Part shown: positions 1-13,812 of the stretch, piece by piece | How the letters are laid out: each line of letters opens with the position of its first letter | Numbering within the stretch: position 1 is the first letter of the stretch | From: Panonychus citri | Taxonomy: Eukaryota; Arthropoda; Arachnida; Trombidiformes; Tetranychidae | Assembly (NCBI RefSeq): GCF_014898815.1 | Contig: NW_026515433.1 | Location: 2,502,501-2,566,500, forward strand | Direction of reading: 5' to 3' | Length of the DNA: 64,000 bases | Translations under genes and position numbers: made by a program | Notes under the pieces: model-generated | What the model saw: the letters and a program-made list of their open reading frames with translations, nothing else | The model's database searches: none | Told to the model about the DNA's origin: nothing

Positions 1-1528
1 AAATTGCAAAGACACAAATCAGGGTAACAATTAACCGGAACAATAAGAAATCACATTTCCTGTTACTATTAAATTAAATCACGAATCAAACAATTAACAA
101 CAAGAGCGAAGCCCAAAAAAAAAGGTTGAGAGTAAAAACTTAATTGCGACAATTAAGTTTATCGAATGACAATAATCAAATCATGATTGTTTACATCCTC
201 AAAAATCATCAGGAATCAAAGACAATCAGATTTAAATCATTTAATCTAATTAATTGAATGTTAAAGTGAAACAATTTAGCAAAAAATTAATCGTAACAAT
301 CAAGTGAATTGAAAAGTTATATTAAAAAAAAACCTTTGATTCAATGTCAACGTTTGATGATCAAATGTAATCACAATTAATATGAATTTGGATTATGATT
401 TAAATTGTGTCGTTAATTATTATGGTAAGACGATTGACCTGGAAGACACAATTTATTAATGAAACAATTTAAATTGTAATAAAGGTTAACAAGATTTAGT
501 TAGATTCATGTTATCAATTTACTAATTGTTGGATAAGAAAAACAGTTCAAAGGTGATTTTAATAAACTAAATGATGATTAGGATGATGATGAATTCAGGA
601 AATGAATTTGAATCTGTTACATGAGCTCTCATTTCAACAATTTAATCATTAACTTGTGAGCCTCAATTGATTTGCCCTCAGGCTTGATAACCTTTACCTT
701 ACAACCTTAAACAACAACAAGAGTAACAAATGGTTACAATAAAAAATTGAAATTAAACTGTTCTGTTAAATGATCAGCATTGATTAACCAATTAAATTGT
801 GATCAGTGATGATGATGATCACAATTAAGTATTAATAATAATCATAATCTTTTTTATTGTGAAATCTAAGTTATATTTAAGTAAACATATTAGTTGACAA
901 TCAATCAATTGGACAGATGAACAAAACTGTTTCATTCACGTGTAGAAACAATTAAATTGATTGTTGTTATAATTATAAAAACAATCAAATCAAATATTAA
1001 TAAAATTTCAAGTTTTTTGTTAATTGTTGATGATCAGGGAAACAAGTTACACAAAATCAAATTGGATGAAAATAATCAGTTGAGTTTAGATTGTTATTCA
1101 ACTTCGCGAGCCAATCGATCGGCAATTAGTTCACGATCTATGGACTTGGTCATTGACGGAGGGAAAATACGTCAATAGATGACGACAATTCAATTCGACG
1201 GGAAAAGAAAGAGAAAGGAGGGTCAAATGTTTTCTTTCGTTTTCGTTACCGGTTTATTTTTCTCATTCAAAACACTCTCACTTTCGATATCGAACCAATT
1301 TATCTTCATCCTTGCTCTCTCTCTCTCTCTATCCTCCCTTTTCTGTCTGATTTAATCGCCAGATAACTAATACAAATCAGGCTTTTGATTCCGTTTCAAG
1401 CGATACGATAGTTTGTCCTACAATCCAAGCGAAACATTTTCGAATCAAAATTTATCTTCATTTCTCACTCTCACTTTTTTCCTCTCTATTTCTCCCTCTC
1501 CCTTCATCTTCATCTCCCACTCTCCATC

Positions 1529-1603
<75 letters not shown>

Positions 1604-2042
1604 TTTACCTTACACTTGAAAAAATGGTTGATGTTTAATTCAATTTTGTCGAGTTCTATTCGGATTATTTTCTTGATTCAGTTGCTTCTCATCACTTGGT
1701 GTGTGTTTGTTTCGATTGATTTTTAATTCCTTGTTTTAAATCATTGGTAATTTAACACAATTACCTATTTATAACTTTCTCAAATTTTGGATCCACTAAT
1801 TAGTTAATCAACTGTGATTTACTTTGTCTGTTACTGTTATTGTATTCATCTTTTAATCATTTGTAATCAAAGTTTTTACACTTTTGCTAAATTGTGATCA
1901 AGTAAATTGAAAGAGCAAATCTTTTTCCCATTTGTGTTTTTTTCATCTCTGGATTGACAACTTTCACCATTCATACAGTTTATTGATTGTTATATTATCT
2001 CCTATTCAATCAGAACAATTAATCGATTCCGTAACAATTAAG
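1..2042. other. Non-coding flank upstream of the acyl-CoA reductase gene
   Basis: AT-rich DNA with no convincing coding exon. It is crowded with the short words ACAATTAA/TTAATTGT and CAATCAA that fill non-coding DNA across the window. The stretch from about 1200 to 2042 is richer in pyrimidine tracts and probably holds the promoter and 5' UTR of the gene starting at 2043. The only long open frames here are low-complexity. Confidence 0.6.
1532..1599. repeat. CT/TC dinucleotide microsatellite
   Basis: An almost pure run of about 34 CT units, preceded by a longer imperfect pyrimidine-rich stretch from about 1440. Shorter CT runs occur near 8281, 9421, 28018, 31612, 33967 and 45139, so CT repeats are a recurrent feature of the non-coding DNA here. 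On the opposite strand it is a GA repeat. Confidence 0.95.
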
Positions 2043-5000
2043 ATGGACACTTTCTCTGAATCAGAGATTGCAAGGTTTTACAATGGACGAAGTGTTTTCA
2101 TCACTGGAGCCACAGGATTCATGGGAAAGGTGAGAAAACAATTAACACAATTAATCAAATTTCCCCTCATTAGTTAAAAGTGTTAAATTATTCACATTCA
2201 TGATCATCAATCAATCATAAAGTTTTCAAGATTGAGCCTTGAACCAATAGCCAACTGATCAAATGGCCAATCAACTAATTTAACGGTTTAACCGCAGCAA
2301 TTAGTAGTTGAATTTCAACTGAAGTTATTAATCAAATGATAACTAACGGTCAGTTAACGTTGAGATGACCGATAGTCTTAACTAAATGTCATGAAAACGA
2401 TAAACGATCCTTTCCGTTGACCAATACAAAAAAGGATAATCCCTCTAATCCTCAAATCGTTGTTACTTCCGCGAAAATAAGATTTAAATCCAGTTGATTA
2501 GCTTAATTATCGATTTTCTAATTATCTTTTCTCATTGTTTTCCAAACTTTAATTAGGTTCTGGTGGAGAAATTGCTTCGATCTTGCCCTGGAATTAAGAC
2601 ATTGTACCTTTTGCTTCGTAACAAAAAAGGCCTCGCTCCTCGACAGCGACTCGAACAGCTCGTAAATGACCGGGTAAGTTGATCGACAAGTTAATTTGAT
2701 CACAATCATTTAATCACTTGAATTAGCCACTAATCAGTAATCAACATTTCAAACCTTTCGATAACAATAACAAGCTCTCAATAAAGTTTTCATCAAACTG
2801 GACGTTCAAGTTAATTGTGATAAATTGATGATTCCACTAATCAAAATGAGTCAAAATTAAGACAATCAATACTATTCATTTGGACAGTTAGTTGTTGATT
2901 TTTTATTTGCACTAACAATCAAGTTAATTGTCAAATTTGAGTCAATACCTTTTTGATGTGATACAAAAACTTTCAATCAGTTTGAAGCATCTTAGTTTTT
3001 TTTGGTTAATCGTTACGATTTTAATCAACTGATTGTTGTTTTTTTATCAGTTATTGGGTAAATTTTAATTTATATTTAGACAATTTTTTGGTTAATTGTT
3101 TATTTTGCTTATTAATCAGTTGGTTTAATCATTGAGTTAAGTTGCCAATTGTTGACATGGACTGATTAAAGTTTTCATTGACAAAAAAAGTTGTTACTTT
3201 TAGTAACTGGATTAAGTTAATTATTGTCAGAAATTGTCAATGTTATTTTTTTTTACTTAAATCACTTCCACAAATTGTGAAGGTTGTCCATTTATAACAA
3301 TTTACTAATTGATTGTTGATTCCAACACTTTTTGGACTATTTATCAAACTTATTTAGATTTCCAACCTTGTAAGTCAACCAAATAACCGGTGAATTAGTA
3401 ATTGTCTTTAATTGTAATTAAGGACCGGCTTCTATGGTTAGACTGTGTTTAAGAGTTAATTGTTACTCTAATTGTGTCCATGGTTCTTTAATTGTTCCTG
3501 TTCTTCGGTCATGGTTGATTTAGACCAAAAAAAAGAGACAACAATTAAAAAGCTAATTGTTAACAATTCATTCCCAGTTTGATATTGATTAAAAAGTTTC
3601 TTGGTAAAGATAATACTCTGAGAATTGAATTGTAATCAGATTTAATTAGTAAGATTAATTTTAGCTAATTAAGAGTCATTAAGTTTACAGATTATACAAT
3701 GATGATGTAAATACATCTTAATTAATAAGACCAGAAACAATTAAACATTGATTCAGACAATTAATATAAATCCTTGAAAATATTAATAATCATACAAAAT
3801 TAGGCAATTTGTAAAAACTAATCAAATTTAACCACCATTAGTTAATTGCTGTAGAAAATGAGAAATTACTTTAAAGACAAACAGCTGATTAAGTGTTAAT
3901 TACTAATTACATTGGTTAATTTTAAATCACTTTGAAAGCTAATCAAAGGTATTTCTTGCTAATCAATCAGAGGACCAGGTAAATCATTTTAAGCTTTTAA
4001 ATTGTCACAATTAACTAATCAACGATGATTTTTTTGCTATAAAGTTCAATTCAGCTGATTGATTGAATGAATTTTTAATTGTTAATTGCAATCAAATGGT
4101 CAGCTAAAAAATAACCTAATCAACTGCTCTGGGTACAATTAGATTAATTATTTCAAGGTTGCAATCAATGATTAGTTGATTGTCTGAAAGTTAATTGTTG
4201 AAAATTTAAAATATTCATTGATCCAAATGGTTAATGTTATTTATTGGAAATCATTTCAATTGATTGATTATTTTTGTGATGATTTCTTTGATTTTTTGTA
4301 ATTAAAAAAATCGATTATTTTTCCTCATCCCATCAGATTTTATAATTAGTTAATTGTTGGGAAATAATTAAAAGGGAATTATTTAAATCAAAAGATTTCT
4401 ATTAAGTAAAAGACTCAAGGTAATTTAATTATAACTAAGATGTTACGTTTAATTTGCCTGCGGGAAAAAAAGTCGAAAATCTAATTCATTTCTGATTAGT
4501 TAATCACTGAGAAATTAATTGTAGTTGATTTTGGTTAAATCTATTGATTGGCGATTTCTTGATTGTCAAAACACTTTGATTGTTGAATAGAATCAATCTC
4601 TAAGTAATTACAAGGATAATTTACCTTTGAATTAGCAACAATTTGAAATGAAATCAAATTTGATCAAATTTAATAGCAATAATTTGTATCAATCATACCA
4701 ACAATTAGCAATTACAATGAAAATATTTACAATGATAATCAGTTGATGTTATCAACCATTGTATCAACAATCATGAATTGATTGATGATTTGAATGAAAT
4801 TAATTGATGTTTACAACGAGAAGTGAAAAACTTACAATTGTCATTGATGAAAAAAAAAACAACAGCATTGAAATTAATTGGAAAGTAATGATTACCAAGT
4901 GATTACAATTACCCAGCAATTAATAGAAACACGGAAAGAAATTGATTTGGAAACTTTTTTGTTTCTTCTCATTGATGATTTTTAATTTTATCAATCGACT

Positions 5001-8000
5001 GATTTATTATTGTATCTGTTGTAATTTGGTGTCAAGTTGATTCTTAATTGGATAAAGGTTACGAAAGTAACGGAAGTGATTCCGACTTTGATAGTGACCT
5101 AGAAAAGGTAAAAGTAAAAGTGCAACTCTTAAAGATCGTCCGATCAGCCTTGAGAAGCGAAACTCGAAGCGAAAAAGTTTCGACTTGGTGATGATGGTCA
5201 ACACGAATAAAACACTAACAAGGTAAACCAAATGACCGGAGGTCATTTAACTTTCTAATTCGTTTCCCAAGTACTTGAACCTTTAGGAAAAAAAAAACAT
5301 TGGAGGTTAGAAGACGAAAGTAGTTAAAATGAAAACGTTTCTCAAACCTTGATGACCGTAAATCAAGGTTTAATTAGCATGAATCATCATCTTAATTGTA
5401 AACATAAAACTGGGATAAGTGACCTGATATCAACTATTCAGTGTTAACAGTTTCGAGATGATTAAAACCTTTAATCGTGTTTAATAAAACAGGAAAAATA
5501 AACGTTGTCCTTCAATCAACTTTCACCTTCCTAATTGTTATTGAAATTAACTTGATTGTTGGTTGATTGTTATCGAGAGTGTATTTGAATACCTGTTACC
5601 TGGTTTTGTTTTTCTAATTGTAATCAAAATGTTGATTGTTGGTCAATCAACTTTTCCCACTTTCATCCAATTCAATTACTATCATCACGATGATGATGAT
5701 GATGATGATCTTGAACCTGAGAGAGAAACTAATTAAACAGCATACAAATTATTTCACAATCAGTTGATTGTTGCAATCATCAATTTTAATTCAATTTAAA
5801 TCTCTTCTTTAATACAAATCGATCATATTAATTATCCAATTTTCGTTTGTCCCAATGATTTAGGCTTTCGAGCGGGTTCGAGAAGAGAATCCAAAAGCGC
5901 TCAACAAAATCATCGCCATCGAAGGCGATATTACCATTGATGGTTTGGGAATATCACAAAATGATTTAAATCAATTAGTCAAAAATGTCACCGTTATCTT
6001 TCATTCAGCAGCAACAATTAAATTCGAGGAACCATTAAGGTAATTACAATTGATTAGATGAATGTCCAAGCAAAAGGAGACGAGATAATTTATTAATTGT
6101 TGATAACTTTTCTTGTAAATTGTAGAGTTGCTGTTAATTACAATATGCTTGGTACCAGACGAGTTATTAAATTGGCTCATCAAATCCCACAATTAGCGGT
6201 AAGTTGATTGAATTAAATCAGTAATCAATATTTTTACATATCGATTCTCATTGGAATCACTTGTTGACCTCATTCAATTAAATTGTATATTATCATTATG
6301 TACATCAATGGACAATCAACTGACCTTCCGATAATAATGTTAACAACAATTAAAAAAGAGAAAGAGAAAAATTGATTTGCAAATATCATCGGTTTAATAT
6401 TGAGGATAAATTACAAGTTAATCAATACGATTGGTTAAATTGTATCAAATTGTTGTTATCTCATAGTAATTAACTCATTGATTAACTATATAATCAGTGA
6501 ATAAGTTAAACAATTAACAACCTTACAGGAGATACAGGAAGATACACTTGAAGTGTTTAGTAATTAAATTTAAAAGGGAAACCCAATCAAACCTTGAATA
6601 CAATTAGCAATAGAGTATCAACAACAAACGCAATTAATTAATTGTAAGGTTATTTTAACGGATTAGAGTTTAAATTACTGTTGTCATTTAATCAAATTAG
6701 AAACACTATTTAAATATTATCTAATCAACGATCTTGAAACCAAATGATTTGTTGTGTTAGTCCAATGAATTTAAATTGTTGTTTGTAAAAAATACTTTGA
6801 TTACAATTAAGTTGTTTTTTTTTTGGGATGATTATTAATTTTTGATTGAAAATTGATTTTTAATGATAACCTTTGTCAAGGTTAAATGATAATATGTATA
6901 CACACATACATAGACAAGATGATTAGATGACAATTAACTAATTTCTGTCTAAATTAACCTCGACTATGTGAAGATGCCAGTTAATTGTTGGTTGATTGTT
7001 TGGAAACATATTATTTGTATTTTAAGTAACATTGTAGGATTGTTTTGATTACTGTTTTATTAATCAAGTAAATAGCACAATTTACAATCAAGATTAAACG
7101 GTAAATGACCTCAATTAGATTAGTTAATAACCTTCATGGTTTCAATCTTTCCTTAATTGTTGTTTACTCTTCTTCTTCCGTGATTTTTGTTAATAACAAT
7201 TAACTCGCAACATTTTCCTTGAGCTATTTTTATCAGATTAATTGTCAATTACTTTGTATTTCTTGGTCAAAGTTAATTGTATTGATTAATTTCACTCATT
7301 GTTAGTTGATTGAAACGTAAAATAATCAAATTGTTGTGATTAAAAGGATTGACCTCATCAGATTATTTTCAAATTCTTGTCTCAATCAGCTGATTGTTGT
7401 AAATAATTAACTGGTTGACCTTTACTTTAACCTATTTGTTTGTTAACAGCAACAATTAACTTAATATGAATTGATCACATTTCTGGCAAATTGAAACAAT
7501 TTTAATGATTTTTTTTTTCAATCTTTTTGGTTGATATTTAGGCCTTGGTTCATGTGTCAACTGCTTACGCTAATTGTGATCGACAAAAAATCGATGAGGT
7601 CATTTACGATCCGAAAATAACACCCCAACAGCTGATCGATGCAACTGAATGGATGAGTGATGAAATGATTGAAAACATTTTACCCAAGCTCTTGGGCGCT
7701 CGGCCAAACACTTACACATTGACCAAAGCACTGGCCGAGTCTATGATCATGGAGGAATGTGGTTCTATTCCAGTGGCCATTGTCCGTCCATCTATTGTTA
7801 CCGCTGCTCGTCGTGAACCTTATCCAGGTTGGGTTGATAATATTAACAATGTAACCGGAATCTTTTTGGCCTCATGTAAAGGTGTCCTCAGGTCACTTTA
7901 CCTTGACTCAGCCGCTGTTTTGGACATTATTCCAGTGGACATTGTAATTAATCTGATGATTTCGGTGGCCTGGAACACGGCAACAAAGCCACACAATAGT

Positions 8001-9056
8001 ATTCTTATTTACAACTGTTCCTCTGGTGTGGTCAATCCAATCACCATTGGTGACATTGAGAAACACACTTTCCCCTTGGCCATTAAATATCCTTGCTCAG
8101 AGCACTTTCGATACCCTGGACTGACCATCAGGTCAAATCGTTTTCTTCACAATATTTTTGTCCTTCTTGACCATTACATGCCAGCTTACATCTTTGACAC
8201 AATCAGCTCACTTACTGGAGGAAACAGAATGTAAGTAATCACCAGATATTAATTAATACCAACAATCAACTAATCAACTCTCTCTCTCTCTCTCTCCCAC
8301 TCAATTAATCAGGATGGTCAGACTTTATGATAAACTTCACAAGGCAACTGAACAATTAGTTTTCTTTGCAACTCGTCAATGGCAGTTCAAATCAACAAAC
8401 ATCGTTGACCTCAAAGAACAACAATCAGAATTTGATCGAAAGGTAAAATGAAATGAATTACTCTCAATTGTTACAATTAACTTACCAATCGAATTGCTCT
8501 CTCACCCTCTATGTAGACATTTTGTTTCGATGTAAAACAAATCCATTGGCCTCAATACCTCGAAGATTATTATCTTGGTATAAGACGATACATATTGAAA
8601 GAGGACAACGCAACAATACCCGCAGCCAGGAAAAACTTAAAAAGGTAACAATTAACTCTAATCATATGATTAAGAAGCGATTGAAAGAAAAGGGAAAAAG
8701 ATTCTAATCCATTGAAATGAATTGCTAATCGTTCAATGATCAATATCACATAATAATTTAATCTCTCTCTCTCTTGTAAATTGTAAATAATTTAAAAGTC
8801 AACAACTTATTGTATCTAATCAAATAATCAAAAGTTGGTGATTGAAAATCGCGATTCTAATTGTTACTATTATTGTGAAGCAAACAATTAATTCATTTCT
8901 CTTTCTATTTTTAGGCTTTACTTTACCAATAAATCGATCGAGTTTCTGATCTTTTTTGGACTGTTGAACGCTTTCATGTATCGAACTGGTGCTGGTTCCT
9001 ATATCTGGTCATCGGCGAAAAGTAAACTACTCGACTTTGTACAATCTCAAATATAA
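2043..9056 (+). CDS. Fatty acyl-CoA reductase (FAR), 8 coding exons, 513 aa
   Basis: Reduces long-chain acyl-CoA to fatty alcohol with NADPH, for wax, cuticular lipid or pheromone precursors. Exons: 2043..2129, 2557..2673, 5864..6039, 6126..6198, 7542..8230, 8313..8442, 8517..8644, 8915..9056. They sum to 1542 nt in one frame, the usual FAR length. Exon 1 carries the Rossmann motif GATGFMGK at about residues 23-30. Exon 5 opens with VHVSTAYANC and carries the catalytic YTLTK (Tyr and Lys). Exons 6-8 encode the C-terminal FAR domain (IHWPQYLEDYYLGIRRY) and a final hydrophobic segment that may tether it to ER or peroxisome membrane. The start ATG follows AAG and is the first in frame. Introns 2 (3.2 kb) and 4 (1.3 kb) are the longest. 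No defect seen. The family is certain; chain-length specificity cannot be read. Confidence 0.93.
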
Positions 9057-9961
9057 GAAGAAAATTAATCTGTAACAATCAATTTGTCGAAACAATCACG
9101 GTGACAATTAAAACGCCGTTAGAACAACAATCAACTCTTTAAACACGAACACACAACGTACACAATTGCGACAACAAAGTACCAATAATGAGAAATTAAC
9201 AAATTAACTTTTACAAATTGCTACAATCTCGTTAATCAACAATCAATTATCATCATCATCTTAATCATCTCCATCTCCATCATCATCTTCATCACTTTCT
9301 TTGATTAATTAAAATCAACTTTAACCCTTTCTTTCAATTTAAACTTTTCCACACAAAAACAACAACAACTTGTAAATGATTTAATCAAATCAAGTTAATT
9401 AATTTGATTAACTTTTTTTTTTCTCTCTCTCTCTCTTAATTATTGACTTTTTCTTTCTAATTCTTTCCATTTTCCAACAATTAAATATACAATTAAAATT
9501 GCGGTTTTTTTACTTTCTAATTATGTATATATAAATATTTACAATCAACTAATTGTCACGATAATTGCTGATCAACTTTTTGTACCAAAATTAATTTCCA
9601 ATTGATTATTTGAAAGGTATTCAATTAACTTAATTGTTGACAAATTGATGAGACGAAAAAAAAACATTGAATAAAATTATTATGTGATTAACTGAATTCT
9701 GCTTCGTCTTAATTGTAACAATTAACCAGATAATTATAATATATAAAACCTATTTTTTGCTGATCAATCAATCAAATCCAAAAGTAATAAAAAAAATCAA
9801 TTTGATTGTAATCAATCAAACGGAGACTCAGATTGGTGACAATTAGTTAATGTGAAACTTGATTGTGTAAACGAAACTGATTAATTTCCCCTCGATTATG
9901 TTAATTGTTACAACAAATTAACTATCAGAGATTAATTGTCACGTTAATTGTGAACATAATC
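9057..9961. other. 3' UTR and intergenic DNA after FAR
   Basis: AT-rich, with ACAATTAA-type words, a short CT run near 9421 and an A/T-rich stretch near 9520 that could hold the FAR polyadenylation signal. No coding potential recognised. Confidence 0.6.
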
Positions 9962-11286
9962 ATGAACAAAATGGCCTCGAAACGCAAATGGTCAATCGTT
10001 AGTCGGTTGATGACCATTGAAAATATTTTGTATCTTTTATGTGGATTGTGTTGTTTGTATCAAATTAAATTCATCGTAATTAAGTATTTGTCCTTTGATT
10101 ATATCACTCGAATCCACTCATTTGTACCTGATCGAACACCTTTACCTGATTTAGTTTTTTGCATTCGATTCATTGAACTAATCAATGTAACTAAATTCAT
10201 CTCTAATTATCCTGATTTAACTCGTACTCTGAATGTGACCAATGAACATGATTATATTCACTTAATCCGATCATCTCCTGATCGAGTGACAGATTTAATC
10301 TCATCAAGTTTAACAATTAAACAATTGACTCAACTTTTATATCCAAAGGAGCAAATTATCAATAAAATCACAGTAATTGACAGAGATTCAAAATCAGAGA
10401 GTGATTTATGTTTAATTAAATCATTTTACATCTCAATCTCTTTCTGTATATTGACCGCTTGCTCTTACCGAGGTCAAGTGTCCACTAACATTTCAATGTC
10501 TGACCATCACTCGGCTGCAATACCTTTTTTTATGGTTGAAATTAACAATAAATACTTGGATATTGGTCAATCCTTTGGACTGACCCTTGTCCCTCCAAAT
10601 ACTTTACCTTGGGAAAAAGATCAACGTTGGCTTGACCTCGACACGATGAGTGGACCTTACACATTTACGATCATATTTACGATGTTTTTACAAAGTCTCC
10701 TTCCGCCTCCATATCAATCACAGTGTCACAATTATCGGGACGATGGTCACGTTAGCCAAGCTGAGGCTCGTAACGATTGTCTCAATCGTCACTCATTAAG
10801 TGAACTAGGGGTCAACTTTGATTCCGCCGTTATCGCAGACAATTTGGACCAATATTTTGCACGGAAACTTTTAGCAAACAATTCGCAGTCAAAGTTTGTC
10901 AAACTAATCAGTCGTGTGGCCGATTCGTGTATTCAATTAACCTCAAAAATTGATTGTTCATTTATCTCTTATCCAATTCAGGAATATGATAAATTTTACA
11001 CGGGCTCGAATATGACCTACATTGTCCTTGAACAAATTCGAGAGCCAGTGTTTACTGTTTCAGTTGAACCTCAATGACTTTCTCTGATTGTTGTATTTCA
11101 ATTGGAAGCATATTGGGAGCTTGGTTTGGATTCTCTATCAGTTATCACTTTCCCTTAATTGTTACTAAATTTTGGCGCAAATTTAAAGGTCATCTCGTTA
11201 GACGAAGACAACGTAATCAAAAAATGAACAAACAACAATCATCAGCAATCAAGACCATGTATTTGATTGATCATTGCAAAGATTAA
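9962..11286 (+). pseudogene. DEG/ENaC-type (pickpocket-like) channel, frame broken near its 3' end
   Basis: Resembles the degenerin/epithelial sodium channel family: trimeric channels with two TM segments and a large extracellular domain. Frame 1 runs 9962..11077 (371 codons from the first ATG). It has an N-terminal TM segment (about residues 20-50), then FVPDRTPLPDLVFC, like the post-TM1 FPAVTIC motif, and a Cys-containing ectodomain. It stops at 11075. Frame 2 (11074..11286) begins exactly where TM2 is expected, with MTFSDCCISIGSILGAWFGF and the family G-x-S filter region (WFGFS), then a basic tail. A one-base loss near 11074 would explain the split; together they give about 441 residues. 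No intron signal fits the gap. Family call is moderate because the ectodomain is divergent. It could be a real pseudogene or a sequence error. Confidence 0.68.
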
Positions 11287-11694
11287 ATTTCAAGTCAATA
11301 AATTGATTAATTGCGACAATCAAATGATATTAATGACTTTTATTTGGATGGATTTTTATTGTTGATGTTATTTACATTTGATTGCGAGCGATTATCTAAC
11401 AATCTAATGGATTTTTTCTTGATTTCAAAATACAAATCAATTGATCAGTTTATCAGTTGATCAATTCTGATTAATCTTGATTCTAAATCAACGTTTTCTT
11501 GGCTTAATTCCAGCATATAATCAATGCTCATTCAATTTAGTGGTTAACTTCATTGAAATAAGGAGGATAACTAACAATTTAAATTGTAAGGATAATATTA
11601 GGACTTGATTAAAATTAAAACGGCAAAAAAACAACAACAAACAAAACAAGGAAACGAAAGAAGCAAAATATTGATGATTAGTTAATTGTTCATC
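11287..11694. other. Intergenic, convergent gene ends
   Basis: Separates the convergent ends of the channel gene (+) and tropomyosin (-). It should hold both 3' UTRs. No open frame, RNA gene or repeat recognised. Confidence 0.6.
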
Positions 11695-13812
11695 TTAATA
11701 ACCAGTTAATTCAGCAAATGTTTGATCCATTTCGTCAGTCAATGATTTGTATTTCTCCTTCTCGTGAGATAGTTCATCTAATTGTAACAATTAAAGGAAA
11801 AAGAAACAAACAAACAAATGAGAATTTAAGATGCGAACAATTAAAATTAATTCTAATCAGTAATTACCTTCGAGTCTATCGACTTCCTTTAATAACTTCT
11901 GGACACATCGCTCAGCAAATTCAGCTCTTGATTCAGCCTGGAATTGATTAACAGTTGGAACAATTAAATTAATTTTCCATTGAGGAGAAAGTAAATTGTT
12001 GTTGTTGTTTACGTTTAAAGTTATAATTAAACTGAATGTTGACAAATCAAAATTAAGCCAAATTTGATTTCATCATCAACTTAATTATCGTTTCAAGAGA
12101 CAGTTAATTAATTTGATGTTTAGTTAGCTAGTTAATTATGTTATCTTAATCCAAATGTTATCGTTTCTCATGCTTAACGAGGATGGAAACTTAATTGTTA
12201 CAATTAAATAATTGATAGAGAAACATTTTTCTCTTCCATATCAAATTAACTGTTCAATCATATATCTTATATCTGTCACCAGAGGAAATTAATGCAACAA
12301 TTAAGCTAATCGGTTGATGATTAGGTGATGAAATGATTAAGTTAATTTGGGAACAATTTAAATTATTTACCTCTTGAAGTTTCATAGTTAAATCCATGAT
12401 TTGAGCTTCATACTCTTCTTGTTTGGCAAGTGACTAAATTGATTGAAAGAAAATGATTAGTTAATTGTGATTCCAAACTGTTACAATCAGTTGATTGCAG
12501 TTAATTGTTACCTTTTCTTCAGAAACTTCCAATGATTTAACATTGTTACCAACGACTTTCAATTCTTCCTCCAGTTCAAGTATTTTCCTAATTGAAATTT
12601 AGAAAATTGATCATAATCGATAATTAGATTTAATTAATTGTTTAATCATCGTACTTACATTTCACCGGTTTGAGCTCTTTCCTCAGCTCGTTCAAGTTCA
12701 TCTTCAACCTCGGCCACTTTTCGGGCTAACTGATTGTCACAATTAAATTAAATTGTTAGTTATTAATTCATTGGTTGACCTCGTAAGCGATTGATTAACT
12801 GTTCAGTTAATTATCATAACAATCAATCATCAAACATAATAATCAATTGATTGACACATTTCATTGACTATAAAAGTGAAAGTTGATTAAATTAAAGGGA
12901 GAAAGGACAATGATTATCCCTTGTGATCACAATTGAATTAATTGATTGACCAACCATAACTTTCATCTTCTTGATTACAATTGTAGTTAACTAATTGTGA
13001 TCTTTTCGAATCTCAATATTTTCTTGCTTGTTGACGATCAATTTGATTGTTAATTGTTTTCTATTGATTTACCTCATCGTATTTCTTGTCCGCTTCTTCA
13101 ACTGCATTTCTCGCTTCCTTTAATTGTGCCTCTAATTGTTTCAATCGTTCAGCGTCCATTTGATTTCGATGTTCGAACATTTTTCGAAGTCGTTCACTCT
13201 CATCTCCAGCCTGAGAAACTTGTTCTAATTTAACTTGGACATTTCGAGTCTTCTCTTCAGTTTTTTCCAATTCTTCTTCCAACTGTTGAACTCGACGAGC
13301 TAAAGTTGCCAATTCGTTCTCAGCCTTAATTGTGATTAAAAGAAAATACGAAAAAAAAGATGAGCAAAATTTGAGGAAAAAAAAACATTGAGAACTTTGA
13401 TCGCCACCAATTGGCTTGATCACTAAGCTAAAGATGAATTAGTTGATCACAATTAAAGAAAATTAAATCGATACTTACTCCATGAAGAGCCTTTTCCTTA
13501 TTTTCGAGATCCTCATTTGCTTTAGCCAAATGATCGGTGGCCGAAAGTAATTCCTCTTGGATTTGGGTTAATCTTTTCTCGAGAGCTTGAATCTCCTCTT
13601 GAGCCTAAATCGACACGTAAACAAATAGCTGATTAAAAGAAACCACCAACAATCAAACAAAATCACTTATAACAATTAGCGAGAATAAGATGAGAAACCT
13701 TTTGCACTTTAGAATCAGCTTCTCGTAGTGAAGCCTCGGCGGAATCGGCTCGATCCATAGCATTGTCCTTCTCGATCTTGAGAAAGGCCATTTTTTTCTT
13801 GATCGCCTCCAT
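11695..13812 (-). CDS. Tropomyosin, 8 coding exons, 284 aa
   Basis: Coiled-coil dimer that runs along actin filaments and, with troponin, controls muscle contraction. Exons in transcript order: 13699..13812, 13479..13604, 13073..13324, 12659..12729, 12512..12587, 12371..12433, 11868..11937, 11695..11777. They total 855 nt, giving exactly the canonical 284 residues. The start is MEAIKKKM; the C-terminus ends LTGY, matching arthropod ends of the form LSGY. Conserved blocks include RVQQLEEELEKTEE, DESERLRKMFEHR, EARNAVEEADKKYDEV and RAEFAERCVQKLLKEVDRLE. The heptad pattern is unbroken. Introns are 65-343 nt, several ending in a variant of TAATTGTNAG. Only one exon set was recognised, so no mutually exclusive alternative exons can be claimed. 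Tropomyosin is also the pan-arthropod allergen. Confidence 0.97.

Noticed and set aside
1413..1619. Open frame of Ser/Leu repeats
   Set aside because: Pure product of the CT microsatellite; no start context or domain.
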